A stretch of DNA of 40,193 nt from Chloroflexota bacterium (GTDB lineage Bacteria; Chloroflexota; Dehalococcoidia; UBA2979): contig CANKAU010000019.1 of assembly GCA_947479915.1 (NCBI GenBank), positions 1-40,193 on the forward strand, given 5' to 3'. The number at the start of each line of letters is the position of its first letter. Within the stretch, counting starts at the first letter, position 1. The notes beneath the pieces were generated by a model that was not told where the DNA came from, did no database searches, and saw nothing but the letters and a program-made list of their open reading frames with translations. Positions 33,414 through 40,130 of the stretch are shown piece by piece. A program made the position numbers and the translations under genes.

Positions 33414-35105
33414 TTACTTGGCGTCGAGCCGGTGACGGATCTCCGACTTCAGGTCGGACACCTTGAACGGCAGGCCCGTGTACTGCGTGATCGACTGCGC
33501 GTTCACGCCGAGCGATCGCAGGATGCTGGAGAACTGACCGAGGTAGTTCAACTCCGGCACCAGGACGAGGCGCTTCGTCTTCAGCGCGGCGAGCATCTCC
33601 TCCGGCAGCGGGTTCACGAACATCGTGTAGTACCACGCGATGTTCACGCCCTCCGCCTGCAACTCGTTCCAGGCCGCGCGTCCCGCGCCCTTCGAGCCGC
33701 CCCAGGGGAGCAGCACGACGTCCGCGGCGGTGTTCTCGGCCTCGAACCAACCGTCGTTGAGGACCTTGAGCTTCGCGAAGCGGCGCTCGGTCATCGCGAC
33801 GTGGACCTCGGGCAGATGGGTGGTGTCACCCTGCTCGTCGTGCTCGGAGCCGTTGGCGACGTACGCGCCCGGGCCACCGGGGACCGGGAACGCGCTCACG
33901 GTGTCACCCTGGTAGCGCAGGTTGCCGACACCGCCGTCGGAGACCTTGCGGAACTCCTTCGTCACCTTCGAGGTGTCCGGCGTGACGATGTCCTGTGCGC
34001 GCTCGGCGATGGACGCCTCGGTCAGCAGGATCACGGGGCCCTGGTAGCGCTCCGACCAGTTCACGGCCTTCGCGGCGGCGAAGAACGCCTCTTCCGGGTC
34101 GCCGGGGGCGATGACCGGGACGCTCATGTCACCGTGGCCGGGGTTGATCGCGGCCATCAGGTCGGACTGCTCGGTCTTGGTCGGCAGGCCGGTGGCGGGG
34201 CCACCGCGCTGCACGTCCGCGACCACCAGCGGGATCTCGGCCATCCATGCGAGGCCGAGGCCTTCGCCCATCAGGCTGAGGCCGGGGCCGGCGGTGGAGG
34301 TCATCACGCGCTTGCCGGAGAACCCCGCGCCCACAAGGGCCGCGATCGATTCGATCTCGGACGAGCTCTGACCGACGAACGTGCCCTCGCCGAGCATGTT
34401 CGCTTCCATGTACGTGAGCATGGTCGTCGCCGGGGAGATCGGGTAGCCGATGAACGAGTCCAGACCGGCGGCGATGGCACCGAGGCAGGCCGCCTCGTAG
34501 CCGCGGATCAGGATGCGCTTCTCTGCGTGCGTCGGCGCAGCCTCGAGCGACTCGAGCGACAGGCCGCTCTTCTCCGCTTCGATGGCGCCCATGCGCAGCG
34601 CGGCGATGTTGCCCTCGACGATCGCCTGGTCGCCGGCGCGGCCGCGCGTCCAGCGCTTGGTGATGAAGTCCTCGATGGCGCCGAGGTCGACGCCGGCCAT
34701 TTTGGCGACGGCGCCGATGAGGATGATCGTGGAGGCCAGGGGGTTACCCGCCTCACGCGCCATCTTGTCGGCGGGGAGACCCAGCGCACGACCAGCGTCC
34801 TCGACCTCGAACTCCTCGGAGTTGAAGACGACGATGCCACCCTCGCGGAGATCCTCCACGTTGTGGTCGTAGGCGTAGCGGTTCTGAGCGACCAGGACGT
34901 CCAGGTAGTCACCCGGCGTCAGGATCGGTTCGCTCGAGATGCGCGCCTGGCCCCATGCAGGGCCGCCCTTGATCTGGGACGGGAAGGTGGAGAAGGTCAG
35001 GACGTGGTAGCCGCCCTGCGCCGCCGCGGAAGCCATCAGCTCCGCGCCACCCACGACACCCTGTCCACCCTCGCCCGCGAAGCGGACCACCAGGTTCTTA
35101 CTCAT
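33414..35105 (-). CDS. korA: 2-oxoacid:ferredoxin oxidoreductase, fused gamma-alpha subunit
   Basis: 563 residues in two parts. The gamma domain (about 1-185) has GEGGQGVV (11-18) and the PAWGQARIS region. The alpha domain (about 195-563) has IRGYEAACLGAIAAG, then GYPISPATTML (219-229), the TPP/CoA-binding signature, and STAGPGLSLM. This gamma-alpha fusion with a separate beta subunit is the KorA/PorA-like layout of many bacteria. It oxidises a 2-oxoacid, probably 2-oxoglutarate, to acyl-CoA and reduces ferredoxin. Start at ATG 35105. The gene is divergent from a stand-alone RAM-domain gene 376 bases away. Confidence 0.92.
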   Translation of the reverse strand: MSKNLVVRFAGEGGQGVVGGAELMASAAAQGGYHVLTFSTFPSQIKGGPAWGQARISSEPILTPGDYLDVLVAQNRYAYDHNVEDLREGGIVVFNSEEFEVEDAGRALGLPADKMAREAGNPLASTIILIGAVAKMAGVDLGAIEDFITKRWTRGRAGDQAIVEGNIAALRMGAIEAEKSGLSLESLEAAPTHAEKRILIRGYEAACLGAIAAGLDSFIGYPISPATTMLTYMEANMLGEGTFVGQSSSEIESIAALVGAGFSGKRVMTSTAGPGLSLMGEGLGLAWMAEIPLVVADVQRGGPATGLPTKTEQSDLMAAINPGHGDMSVPVIAPGDPEEAFFAAAKAVNWSERYQGPVILLTEASIAERAQDIVTPDTSKVTKEFRKVSDGGVGNLRYQGDTVSAFPVPGGPGAYVANGSEHDEQGDTTHLPEVHVAMTERRFAKLKVLNDGWFEAENTAADVVLLPWGGSKGAGRAAWNELQAEGVNIAWYYTMFVNPLPEEMLAALKTKRLVLVPELNYLGQFSSILRSLGVNAQSITQYTGLPFKVSDLKSEIRHRLDAK

Positions 35106-35481
35106 GGGAAAGGTCGTCCCTGTCTTCCTGTGCAGACAAACAGAAGCGGCGGGACATGGTCAGAGGGGACCGAACGTCCGCTCCGGGACCGGTCACCGCG
35201 GTTCCCGCCACGTGTGGGCGGGTGCTTCCTTTTCTGCACGATGCCGCGCTCCCCGTGCGCGGTCAATCGGATTCTTCGCGGCCGATTATCGACGCGGCAA
35301 ACCGCTAGGCTCAATCATGCCGTTGGTCGGAATCATAGCACCGGCCTTCGGAGCGTTTGTGCCGTATCGCACAGATGGGTCAGCAGATCACCGCGCAGCC
35401 GCGCCAGGTGCTCGATCGGCCCGTCTACAATGCCTGCTCGGGGCGGCGCCGGCCGATCCCCCTGCGGCTGAGGAGCGTGTC
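35106..35481. promoter_or_regulatory. 376-base divergent intergenic region, korA leader and RAM-gene upstream DNA
   Basis: No coding frame is convincing here. On the minus strand a TTGACC (revcomp of GGTCAA near 35261-35266) could be a -35 box for korA, with a weak -10 downstream, leaving a leader of over 100 bases. The leader contains short self-complementary pieces: GACCGGTC, ACCGCGGT, and CCCGCC (35204-35209) with GGCGGG (35217-35222). A structured 5' leader or binding sites are possible; no known riboswitch pattern is clear. Confidence 0.35.
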
Positions 35482-35727
35482 TTGGTCAAGGCTTACGTGC
35501 TGATCGTCACCGCACCGGAGGCGACCCATCGCGTCGCGATGCAGGTGCGCGCCATCCGTCATGTGTCCGAGGTCTACGAGGTCATGGGGCCGTACGACAT
35601 CGTGGCCGAGATCGAGACGGAGAGCCTCGCGGACGTGCCGGGGATCCTCGCCGATCAGATCCGCACGTTGGACGGCATTCAGTCCACCACGTCGCTCGTC
35701 GCCTTCCCGGATCGCGCCGAGGCCTAG
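35482..35727 (+). CDS. stand-alone RAM (Lrp/AsnC ligand-binding) domain protein
   Basis: 81 residues, essentially one RAM domain: KAYVLIVTAPEATHRVAMQV, EVYEVMGPYDIVAEIETES and IRTLDGIQSTTSLVAF are the classic strand-helix-strand repeats. The helix-turn-helix of full-length Lrp proteins is absent. Such single domains assemble into octamer-like rings and bind amino acids. The start is taken as TTG at 35482, with AGGAG about seven bases before it; no ATG or GTG gives a better spacing. Divergent from korA, so it may sense a metabolite that concerns 2-oxoacid use. Followed by bcp 22 bases on. Confidence 0.8.
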   Translation: MVKAYVLIVTAPEATHRVAMQVRAIRHVSEVYEVMGPYDIVAEIETESLADVPGILADQIRTLDGIQSTTSLVAFPDRAEA

Positions 35728-35749
35728 TACCCGCGAGGAGGGGACACCG

Positions 35750-36223
35750 ATGCCCGTGACACTCGAGGCCGGCGACCGCGCGCCGGCGTTCACGCTGCGC
35801 GACCAGGACGGCAAGCCGCATTCGCTGGAGGACTACCGCGGCCAGAAGGTGGTGCTCTACTTCTACCCGAAGGACGAGACGCCCGGCTGCACCACTCAGG
35901 CATGTTCGCTCCGCGACCGCTTCGCGGAGATCCGCACCGAGGGTGCGACCGTCCTCGGCGTGTCCGCCGACGATGAGGCCTCGCACCGCAAGTTCCGCGA
36001 GCGGCACGAGTTGCCGTTCACGCTGCTGGTCGACGGTGACCACTCGGTCTCGGAGGCCTACGGCACGTGGGGCGAGAAGGTGCTGTACGGGAAGCGCAGC
36101 ATCGGGATGACGCGCGCCACGTTCATCATCGGCCCGGATGGCACGCTCCTACGGGTGTGGAAGCGCGCGAAGGCTGCCGACCACGGCGAGACTGTCCTGA
36201 ACGCGCTCCGCGCTCTCGGGTAG
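35750..36223 (+). CDS. bcp: thioredoxin-dependent peroxiredoxin, Bcp/PrxQ type
   Basis: Reduces hydroperoxides using thioredoxin. The 157-residue protein has the thioredoxin fold with YFYPKDETPGCTTQAC (37-52). Peroxidatic Cys47 and resolving Cys52 sit five residues apart, the standard atypical 2-Cys arrangement. The late KRSIGMTRATFIIGPDG segment is also typical. ATG at 35750 has GAGGAGGGG nine or so bases before it. It probably shares a message with the RAM gene. A protective role beside the oxygen-sensitive KorAB is plausible but not shown. Confidence 0.95.
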   Translation: MPVTLEAGDRAPAFTLRDQDGKPHSLEDYRGQKVVLYFYPKDETPGCTTQACSLRDRFAEIRTEGATVLGVSADDEASHRKFRERHELPFTLLVDGDHSVSEAYGTWGEKVLYGKRSIGMTRATFIIGPDGTLLRVWKRAKAADHGETVLNALRALG

Positions 36224-36300
36224 GGCGATACAGAGACATAACTACGTACCGATAGATTCGACAGATGCGTCGATTAGCATCGGACATGACGAAGTACAAG

Positions 36301-36334
36301 CAGAAGGGGCACCGTGACAGCGGTGCCCCTTCTG
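36301..36334. terminator. bidirectional terminator hairpin between bcp and the two-CXXC gene
   Basis: A perfect 14-base stem, CAGAAGGGGCACCG (36301-36314) and CGGTGCCCCTTCTG (36321-36334), with a six-base TGACAG loop stands 77 bases after the bcp stop and 23 bases after the stop of the convergent small gene. It serves both strands by position. The minus-strand exit is slightly T-rich (CTTGTACTTC); the plus-strand exit is not. Confidence 0.65.
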
Positions 36335-36357
36335 GTGAGACGACGCCGCGCGAGGGG

Positions 36358-36585
36358 TTACGCGGCGACGTTGTCCACATACTCCGCGACCGCTCGGCCG
36401 TTGCAGGCCGAGCAGCGCAGACCGCGCTCCGTCTGGACGGCGTGCGCGGGCAGGGCGCCCTCGGCAGGCTCGATCAGGTGGATATCGCGCGGTCCGTGCG
36501 CCTGCGGGTGCGACTCGAACTCGCCCAGGTAGCGGGAGCACGAGAAGCAGCGCAACTCGCCTCGAAGTGTGACCAGTGCGGGCAT
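36358..36585 (-). CDS. two-CXXC mini-protein (zinc-ribbon-like)
   Basis: 75 residues: ELRCFSCSRYLG has CFSC (13-16) near the start and LRCSACNGRAVAEYV has CSAC (58-61) near the end. They are separated by about 41 residues that include two His and a Pro-rich loop. Together the four Cys suggest a zinc ribbon with an unusually long insert. A GAGG precedes the ATG. The promoter upstream (36604-36650) is well formed and dyad-rich, so the gene is likely real and regulated. Family unknown; a metal-binding or RNA/DNA-binding role is possible. Confidence 0.72.
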   Translation of the reverse strand: MPALVTLRGELRCFSCSRYLGEFESHPQAHGPRDIHLIEPAEGALPAHAVQTERGLRCSACNGRAVAEYVDNVAA

Positions 36586-36603
36586 GTCAGGCCTCTTCGT
36601 TCA

Positions 36604-36650
36604 GTACCCCGGTACGGTATCCATCATACCGCAGGGGGGTATAAACGCAA
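36604..36650 (-). promoter_or_regulatory. dyad-rich promoter/operator of the two-CXXC gene
   Basis: On the minus strand TTGCGT (36650-36645) and TATGAT (36628-36623) are 16 bases apart, about 37 bases before the ATG. Dyads lie on and around it: GTACC-N2-GGTAC (36604-36615), CGGTAT-N5-ATACCG (36615-36631), which covers the -10 box, and ATACC-N7-GGTAT (36626-36642), whose centre is a G tract. Repeated GGTAT/ATACC half-sites around a G/C tract resemble operators of metal-sensing CsoR/RcnR-type repressors, an inference by eye. Confidence 0.6.
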
Positions 36651-37047
36651 CTCGCGGCAGTGCGAAGGCCATTCGGTGGGGCCTGGCCGGCCGGCGGGCC
36701 GAGGCTGTCGGGGATTGGGTTCAGCTGAAGCAGCGCCGGTGTCGCCGGCAGCGTGTCGCGGTCCGGTCGGATCGCGGAACGCAGGGGCACTCCGCAATGT
36801 CGCCGGGCACGAATCGCTGTGCGGGGGTATCGAGCGATCGGAGGGAAGCCCTTTCGGATTCGTCCTTCGGTACTTCGCACTATCTCTCTTATGTTGTTAC
36901 GACGATGTTAGATCCGTGTCTTCTGGGGTGGGGGATGCGCGTGGCTCCGATGGCCGAGGGATCGGCATCGGCGATGCTAAACTCGACGCACATACACGCC
37001 GCACCGCGCCGCTGATCGCGACGCCGTCGCGAGGAAGTTGGCGCGAA
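36651..37047 (+). promoter_or_regulatory. 397-base region before the S41 protease, no gene seen
   Basis: No reading frame here looks coding. The part from 36660 to 36850 is rich in short inverted repeats (for example GCCGG-TGTCG-CCGGC near 36741-36755). The part after about 36880 is less GC-rich (TATCTCTCTTATGTTGTTACG) and is the likely promoter zone of the protease, with a weak -10-like TTATGT. A long structured leader is possible; I recognise no known riboswitch. Confidence 0.35.
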
Positions 37048-38292
37048 GTGTTGACCAAGGTTCTGTACGGCGTCATCGGGACGCTGATCGCGGTGATGCT
37101 CGTCGCTGCGGGCTTCCTCGGGCGTGGCGTCGTAGAGCAACGTTCGATCGCGAAGATCGACCTGCAGGTCGACGCAAAGGCCAAGGCCAACGGCCAGGCG
37201 GTCGACCAGGACTTCGGCATCCTCGGCGAGATCGCGAAGGTCCTCGGCGAGGATTACGTCGAGGCGGACAAGGCGAAGTCCGCGACACTGCGCGATGGTG
37301 CGATTCAGGGCATCTTCGAGGCGTTGAAGGATCCGCACTCCACCTACATCAGCCCCAGCGACTACGCGCTTCAGAAGAACGACTTCGAAGGCGCCTTCGA
37401 GGGCATCGGTGCCACCGTTGCGAAGCAGGACGACTGGCTGGTCATCGTGCAGCCGCTCCCGAACACGCCCGCAGAGAAGGCTGGCCTGAAGCCCGGTGAC
37501 ATCATCGTCTCCGTCGACGGCGATTCGGCGAAGGGCTGGACCGTCGAGCAAGGCGTGCTGCGGATCCGGGGCAAGGCCGGCACCAGCGTGAAGCTCAACA
37601 TCCGCCACACCGACGGCAAGGAAGAGATCGTCGCGATCCAGCGCGCCTCGGTGAAGCAGGCGTCCGTGGCGAACACCCCGCCCGGCGGCAAGATCCTCGA
37701 CTCCACGGGTAAGGAGGTGACGGATTATGCGTACATCCAGATCCGCTCCTTCACCCGCACCACTCCGGACGAGATACAGAAGGCAATCGAGGCCGCCACG
37801 AAGGCTAACGCGAAGGGCATCATCCTCGACGTCCGAGGCAACCCGGGCGGCCTGCTGAACGAGACCATCCAGATCGCGGACATGTTCCTGGACAAGGGCG
37901 AGATCGTGACCCAGGTCGACCGCGCCGGGAACCAGCAGACCGCCACTGCCAAGCCCGGGGTGCTCACCAACCTGCCCCTCGTCATGCTGCAGGACCAGTT
38001 CTCCGCCTCCGGCGCGGAGTTGCTCGCCGCCGCGATGAAGGAGAACAACCGCGGCACGATCATCGGCACCCGCTCGTTCGGCAAAGGCACGGTGAACCAC
38101 CTGCGTGAACTGACCAACGGCGGCGCGGTGTACGTCTCGATCGCCCGCTGGCTGACTCCCGCGCGCAACCAGATCGAGGCGCAAGGCGTTCAGCCCAACA
38201 TCCTGGTCGCGCCGACCGCGGACGACATCACGAACCGCCGCGACATCTGGATGTACCGCGCCGTGGACACCCTGCGAGCCGCGGGCCGCTAG
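37048..38292 (+). CDS. ctpA: S41-family C-terminal processing peptidase (CtpA/Prc type)
   Basis: A 414-residue exported or membrane-anchored serine protease. The N-terminal membrane segment LYGVIGTLIAVMLVAAGFLG is at 6-25. A PDZ domain (about 115-200) contains FEGIGATV and LKPGDIIVSVDGD. The S41 core has DVRGNPGG (261-268) and the Ser-Lys dyad: Ser321 in FSASGAEL and Lys346 in SFGKGTV. The final residues hold GVQPN. Start is GTG 37048, about ten bases after AGGAAG; TTG 37051 is also possible. Processes or degrades exported proteins. The upstream open frame continues for several hundred bases but looks non-coding. Confidence 0.93.
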   Translation: MLTKVLYGVIGTLIAVMLVAAGFLGRGVVEQRSIAKIDLQVDAKAKANGQAVDQDFGILGEIAKVLGEDYVEADKAKSATLRDGAIQGIFEALKDPHSTYISPSDYALQKNDFEGAFEGIGATVAKQDDWLVIVQPLPNTPAEKAGLKPGDIIVSVDGDSAKGWTVEQGVLRIRGKAGTSVKLNIRHTDGKEEIVAIQRASVKQASVANTPPGGKILDSTGKEVTDYAYIQIRSFTRTTPDEIQKAIEAATKANAKGIILDVRGNPGGLLNETIQIADMFLDKGEIVTQVDRAGNQQTATAKPGVLTNLPLVMLQDQFSASGAELLAAAMKENNRGTIIGTRSFGKGTVNHLRELTNGGAVYVSIARWLTPARNQIEAQGVQPNILVAPTADDITNRRDIWMYRAVDTLRAAGR

Positions 38293-38440
38293 CCCGCCCC
38301 CGCCGAGGTCGTATCCTCGATCGAGGCGGTGTGCGGGACGTCTCTTGCGAAGGATGTCCGGCTCCCCCGCCCGCCCCGTCCGAGGTCATCGTAGGCCTCG
38401 ATAATTATGTCTTGTAACTGAGCAGAGCGAGCGTCCCCGC

Positions 38441-38932
38441 GTGGCCAAGGCCGACACCACGAAGAAGGAGAAGGAGCGAGGTTCCTCGAACCTCGCCCTG
38501 CACCGCCGCGCCCGCTATGACTACGAGATCCTGCAGAGCTACGACGCCGGCCTTGCCCTGATGGGGTCCGAGGTGAAGTCCGCCCGCGCCGGCCACGCGA
38601 ACATCGGCGAGGGCTACTGCCGGTTCATCAACGGCGAGCTGTGGCTGCTCAACGTGAACATCGCCACCTACACCCCGGCGCGCGAGAACCACGACCCGGT
38701 GCGCCCTCGCAAGCTGCTCATGCACCGCCGCGAACTGGTACGCCTCCAGACCGCGATGAATGAGCAGCCCCGCTGCACCGTCATCCCCCTGCGCCTGCAC
38801 CTGAGTCGCGGCATCATCAAGGCCGAGATCGGCCTCGCGATGGGCAAGCGTAGTTATGACAAGCGGGACTCGATCCGCGAGCGCGAGGCGAACCGCACGA
38901 TCCAGCGTGCCATCCGTCACTCGGTGCGCTAG
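38441..38932 (+). CDS. smpB: SsrA-binding protein SmpB
   Basis: Brings tmRNA to stalled ribosomes in trans-translation. The 163-residue protein has LHRRARYDYEILQSYDAGL with the signature AGLALMGSEVKSAR (36-49), RKLLMHRREL, and a Lys/Arg-rich tail (GKRSYDKRDSIREREANR) that enters the decoding centre. It starts at GTG 38441. Upstream, 148 non-coding bases include an AT-rich ATAATTAT (38401-38408) that may be the -10 box. Its partner RNA ssrA lies 334 bases downstream, so this is a linked trans-translation locus. Confidence 0.96.
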   Translation: MAKADTTKKEKERGSSNLALHRRARYDYEILQSYDAGLALMGSEVKSARAGHANIGEGYCRFINGELWLLNVNIATYTPARENHDPVRPRKLLMHRRELVRLQTAMNEQPRCTVIPLRLHLSRGIIKAEIGLAMGKRSYDKRDSIREREANRTIQRAIRHSVR

Positions 38933-38942
38933 GCGCGCTCGA

Positions 38943-39188
38943 ATGTCCGAGGATCGCGCGCCGCGACGCCCGCGCGTCCCTATGCCGCCTGATGTGCGCG
39001 ACACCCTCGCCGCCGCCGGGCTGACCGAGGCCTACGCCGCCCGCCCGCCCTACCAGCGCAACGACTACCTCGGCTGGATCACGCGCGCGGTGCGCCCCGA
39101 GACGCGTGCGCGTCGCACCGCCACGATGCTGCGTGAGCTCGAGGCCGCCCGCGGCTACATGGGCATGCCCTGGAGCCCCCGCCGGTAG
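38943..39188 (+). CDS. small YdeI/OmpD-associated-type protein
   Basis: 81 residues. The segment PPYQRNDYLGWITRAVRPET, then RARRTATMLRELEAARG, matches the short helical pattern of YdeI/OmpD-associated domains (Y/H-RxxYxxWI...KxPETRxRRIxxxLxxL). Only that C-terminal helical unit is present. It is ten bases after smpB and upstream of ssrA, so it is probably co-transcribed with smpB. Function is unknown; in other proteins the domain is linked to peptide or stress tolerance, which may not apply here. Confidence 0.72.
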   Translation: MSEDRAPRRPRVPMPPDVRDTLAAAGLTEAYAARPPYQRNDYLGWITRAVRPETRARRTATMLRELEAARGYMGMPWSPRR

Positions 39189-39225
39189 CCGCTTCCGCCG
39201 ACGAACCGAGGCCCCTGCCCCGCAG

Positions 39226-39234
39226 TGCTACGAT
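39226..39234 (+). promoter_or_regulatory. extended -10 promoter of ssrA
   Basis: TGC-TACGAT (39226-39234) is an extended -10 element 32 bases before the mature tmRNA 5' end. The -35 region is poor, which fits extended -10 promoters. The short 5' part upstream of 39267 would be removed by RNase P. Confidence 0.45.
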
Positions 39235-39356
39235 GTACGAAGCAGGAAGTACTCGACCTGCCTCTCGGGGACGACAGGACTCGACAGGTGCGGATGGGTG
39301 CGGGTGGCGGGCCGAGGTGCCATCACCCTCGTTAATCAGGTGGCAAACGGATAAAT

Positions 39357-39386
39357 GGCGACCGACAATTCGCCCTCGCTGCTTAA
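39357..39386 (+). other. tmRNA tag-peptide reading frame
   Basis: Read from GGC at 39357 the codons give GDRQFALAA followed by TAA (39384-39386). The hydrophobic C terminus ALAA is the usual protease degron. I recall a similar G-E-R-x-L-type tag in Dehalococcoides, unlike the A-N-D-type tags of most bacteria. The same frame is open up to GGC at 39342, so a longer tag GKRINGDRQFALAA cannot be excluded; the resume codon was chosen by resemblance only. Confidence 0.65.
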
Positions 39387-39592
39387 TTAAGTAGCGACGT
39401 GGCCGGTATCCCCGCCCCGACGGGATGCTGACCGCGACGTAATGCCGGGGTGCCGCGTCCACTGTGTCGCAGGGGAAGACGCGAAAGATCACTGAGACTG
39501 GCCGGGCCTGCCCCCATGTTCTCGGGGGGGCGCCGGTGAGAACAATCCGAGGACTACGCCCGTAGAGGTTCGTGTCCAACGTTCTCTGGACG

Positions 39593-39621
39593 GGGAGTTC
39601 AATTCTCCCCCGTCTCCACCA
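39593..39621 (+). other. candidate attachment site (attL) in the tmRNA 3' end
   Basis: The T arm and 3' end of ssrA is a well-known target of tyrosine integrases. An integrase remnant points toward it from 53 bases downstream. The element keeps ssrA intact by carrying a copy of this 3' end. The second copy (attR) is not in the window, so the exact core is unknown. Confidence 0.45.
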
Positions 39622-39629
39622 GTAATCCC

Positions 39630-39666
39630 GCCCCCGGTAAGGGTTTTATCCCTGCCGGGGGCTGTT
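39630..39666 (+). terminator. intrinsic terminator of ssrA
   Basis: GCCCCCGG (39630-39637) pairs with CCGGGGGC (39655-39662), with a further AGGG/CCCT inside around a TTTTAT loop, then a short TGTTT tail. It starts nine bases after the tmRNA 3' end. Confidence 0.7.
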
Positions 39667-39673
39667 TGACCGC

Positions 39674-40075
39674 CTATCTGACCGCCAATGCGTCAGACGT
39701 AGGCGGTCTCAGCATCCGATCCCACGCGTTGGCGGCCTGCTCGTGAGCGGTCGGCAATACGTGCGCGTACACGCGCAGCGTGGTCGTGATGTCGCTATGC
39801 CCGAGCATTTCTGAGATCGCCTTGATGGGAACCCCCTCTGCCATCAGCAAGGTCGCTGCTGCATGCCGAAGGCTGTGGAACCGCATCGGCGGAAGGCCTG
39901 CGCGCTCCAACAGGCGTGCGAACGACCTAGTGCGGAGGTTGTTGCCATCGAGCGGCCCACCGAGGGCGTTGGGAAACACGAGGTCGTGATCCCGCCAGGC
40001 AGGACCAGCACGAAGTCGGCGTTCTCGTTGGAGTGTTCGGTGCCCCCCGATGAGCCTGTTCCGTGATGAGGGGGG
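39674..40075 (-). pseudogene. tyrosine recombinase (phage-type integrase), C-terminal part only
   Basis: A frame from just after a TAG (40076-40078) to 39674 encodes the last roughly 130 residues of an integrase: RERRLRAGPAWRDHDLVF, then NALGGPLDGN, RFHSLRHAAATLL (HxxR box), EMLGHSDITTTLRVYAHVLP with the second His and the Tyr nucleophile. The N-terminal core-binding domain and the first catalytic Arg are missing. Integrase-like sequence begins shortly after the TAG, at LIGGHRTLQ. A GTG at 39979 could start a 101-residue product, but it would lack the Arg, so this is probably an inactive remnant. It lies head-on to ssrA, as usual for elements integrated there. Confidence 0.8.
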
Positions 40076-40093
40076 CTAGCCACTCGGGGTCAA

Positions 40094-40130
40094 GCGCTGA
40101 GTTCTGACAGAACCCGTCAGAACTCAGTGC
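40094..40130. repeat. 15-base inverted repeat at the integrase break point
   Basis: GCGCTGAGTTCTGAC (40094-40108) pairs with GTCAGAACTCAGTGC (40116-40130), 14 Watson-Crick pairs and one G-U, around a seven-base loop. It sits 16 bases beyond the in-frame stop of the integrase remnant. No T run follows on either strand, so it is not a simple terminator. A mobile-element end, operator or recombination arm site are possible. Confidence 0.5.

Larger units (their letters stand above)
39267..39621 (+). ncRNA. ssrA: transfer-messenger RNA (tmRNA)
   Basis: A 355-base one-piece tmRNA. The 5' end GGGGACGACAGG and 3' end CGTCTCC-A-CCA form the tRNA-like acceptor stem of seven pairs (one G-U), with CCA encoded at 39619-39621. 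The T arm has stem GGGAG (39593-39597) / CTCCC (39605-39609) and loop TTCAATT. The middle contains a tag reading frame (39357-39386) ending in two TAA codons six bases apart. It frees stalled ribosomes with SmpB, encoded just upstream. An integrase remnant starts 53 bases beyond the 3' end, which implies the T arm served as attachment site. Confidence 0.93.

Noticed and set aside
35186..35202. CACCGCGG-containing stretch considered as a T-box
   Set aside because: The required UGGN-ACC bulge sequence is not present (it reads GGTCACC), no anticodon-like stem was found, and the downstream gene is not an aminoacyl-tRNA gene.
36587..36880. A 97-codon minus-strand frame upstream of the two-CXXC gene
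   Set aside because: It runs through the promoter and dyads, has no ribosome binding site, and its Pro/Arg-rich sequence shows no fold.
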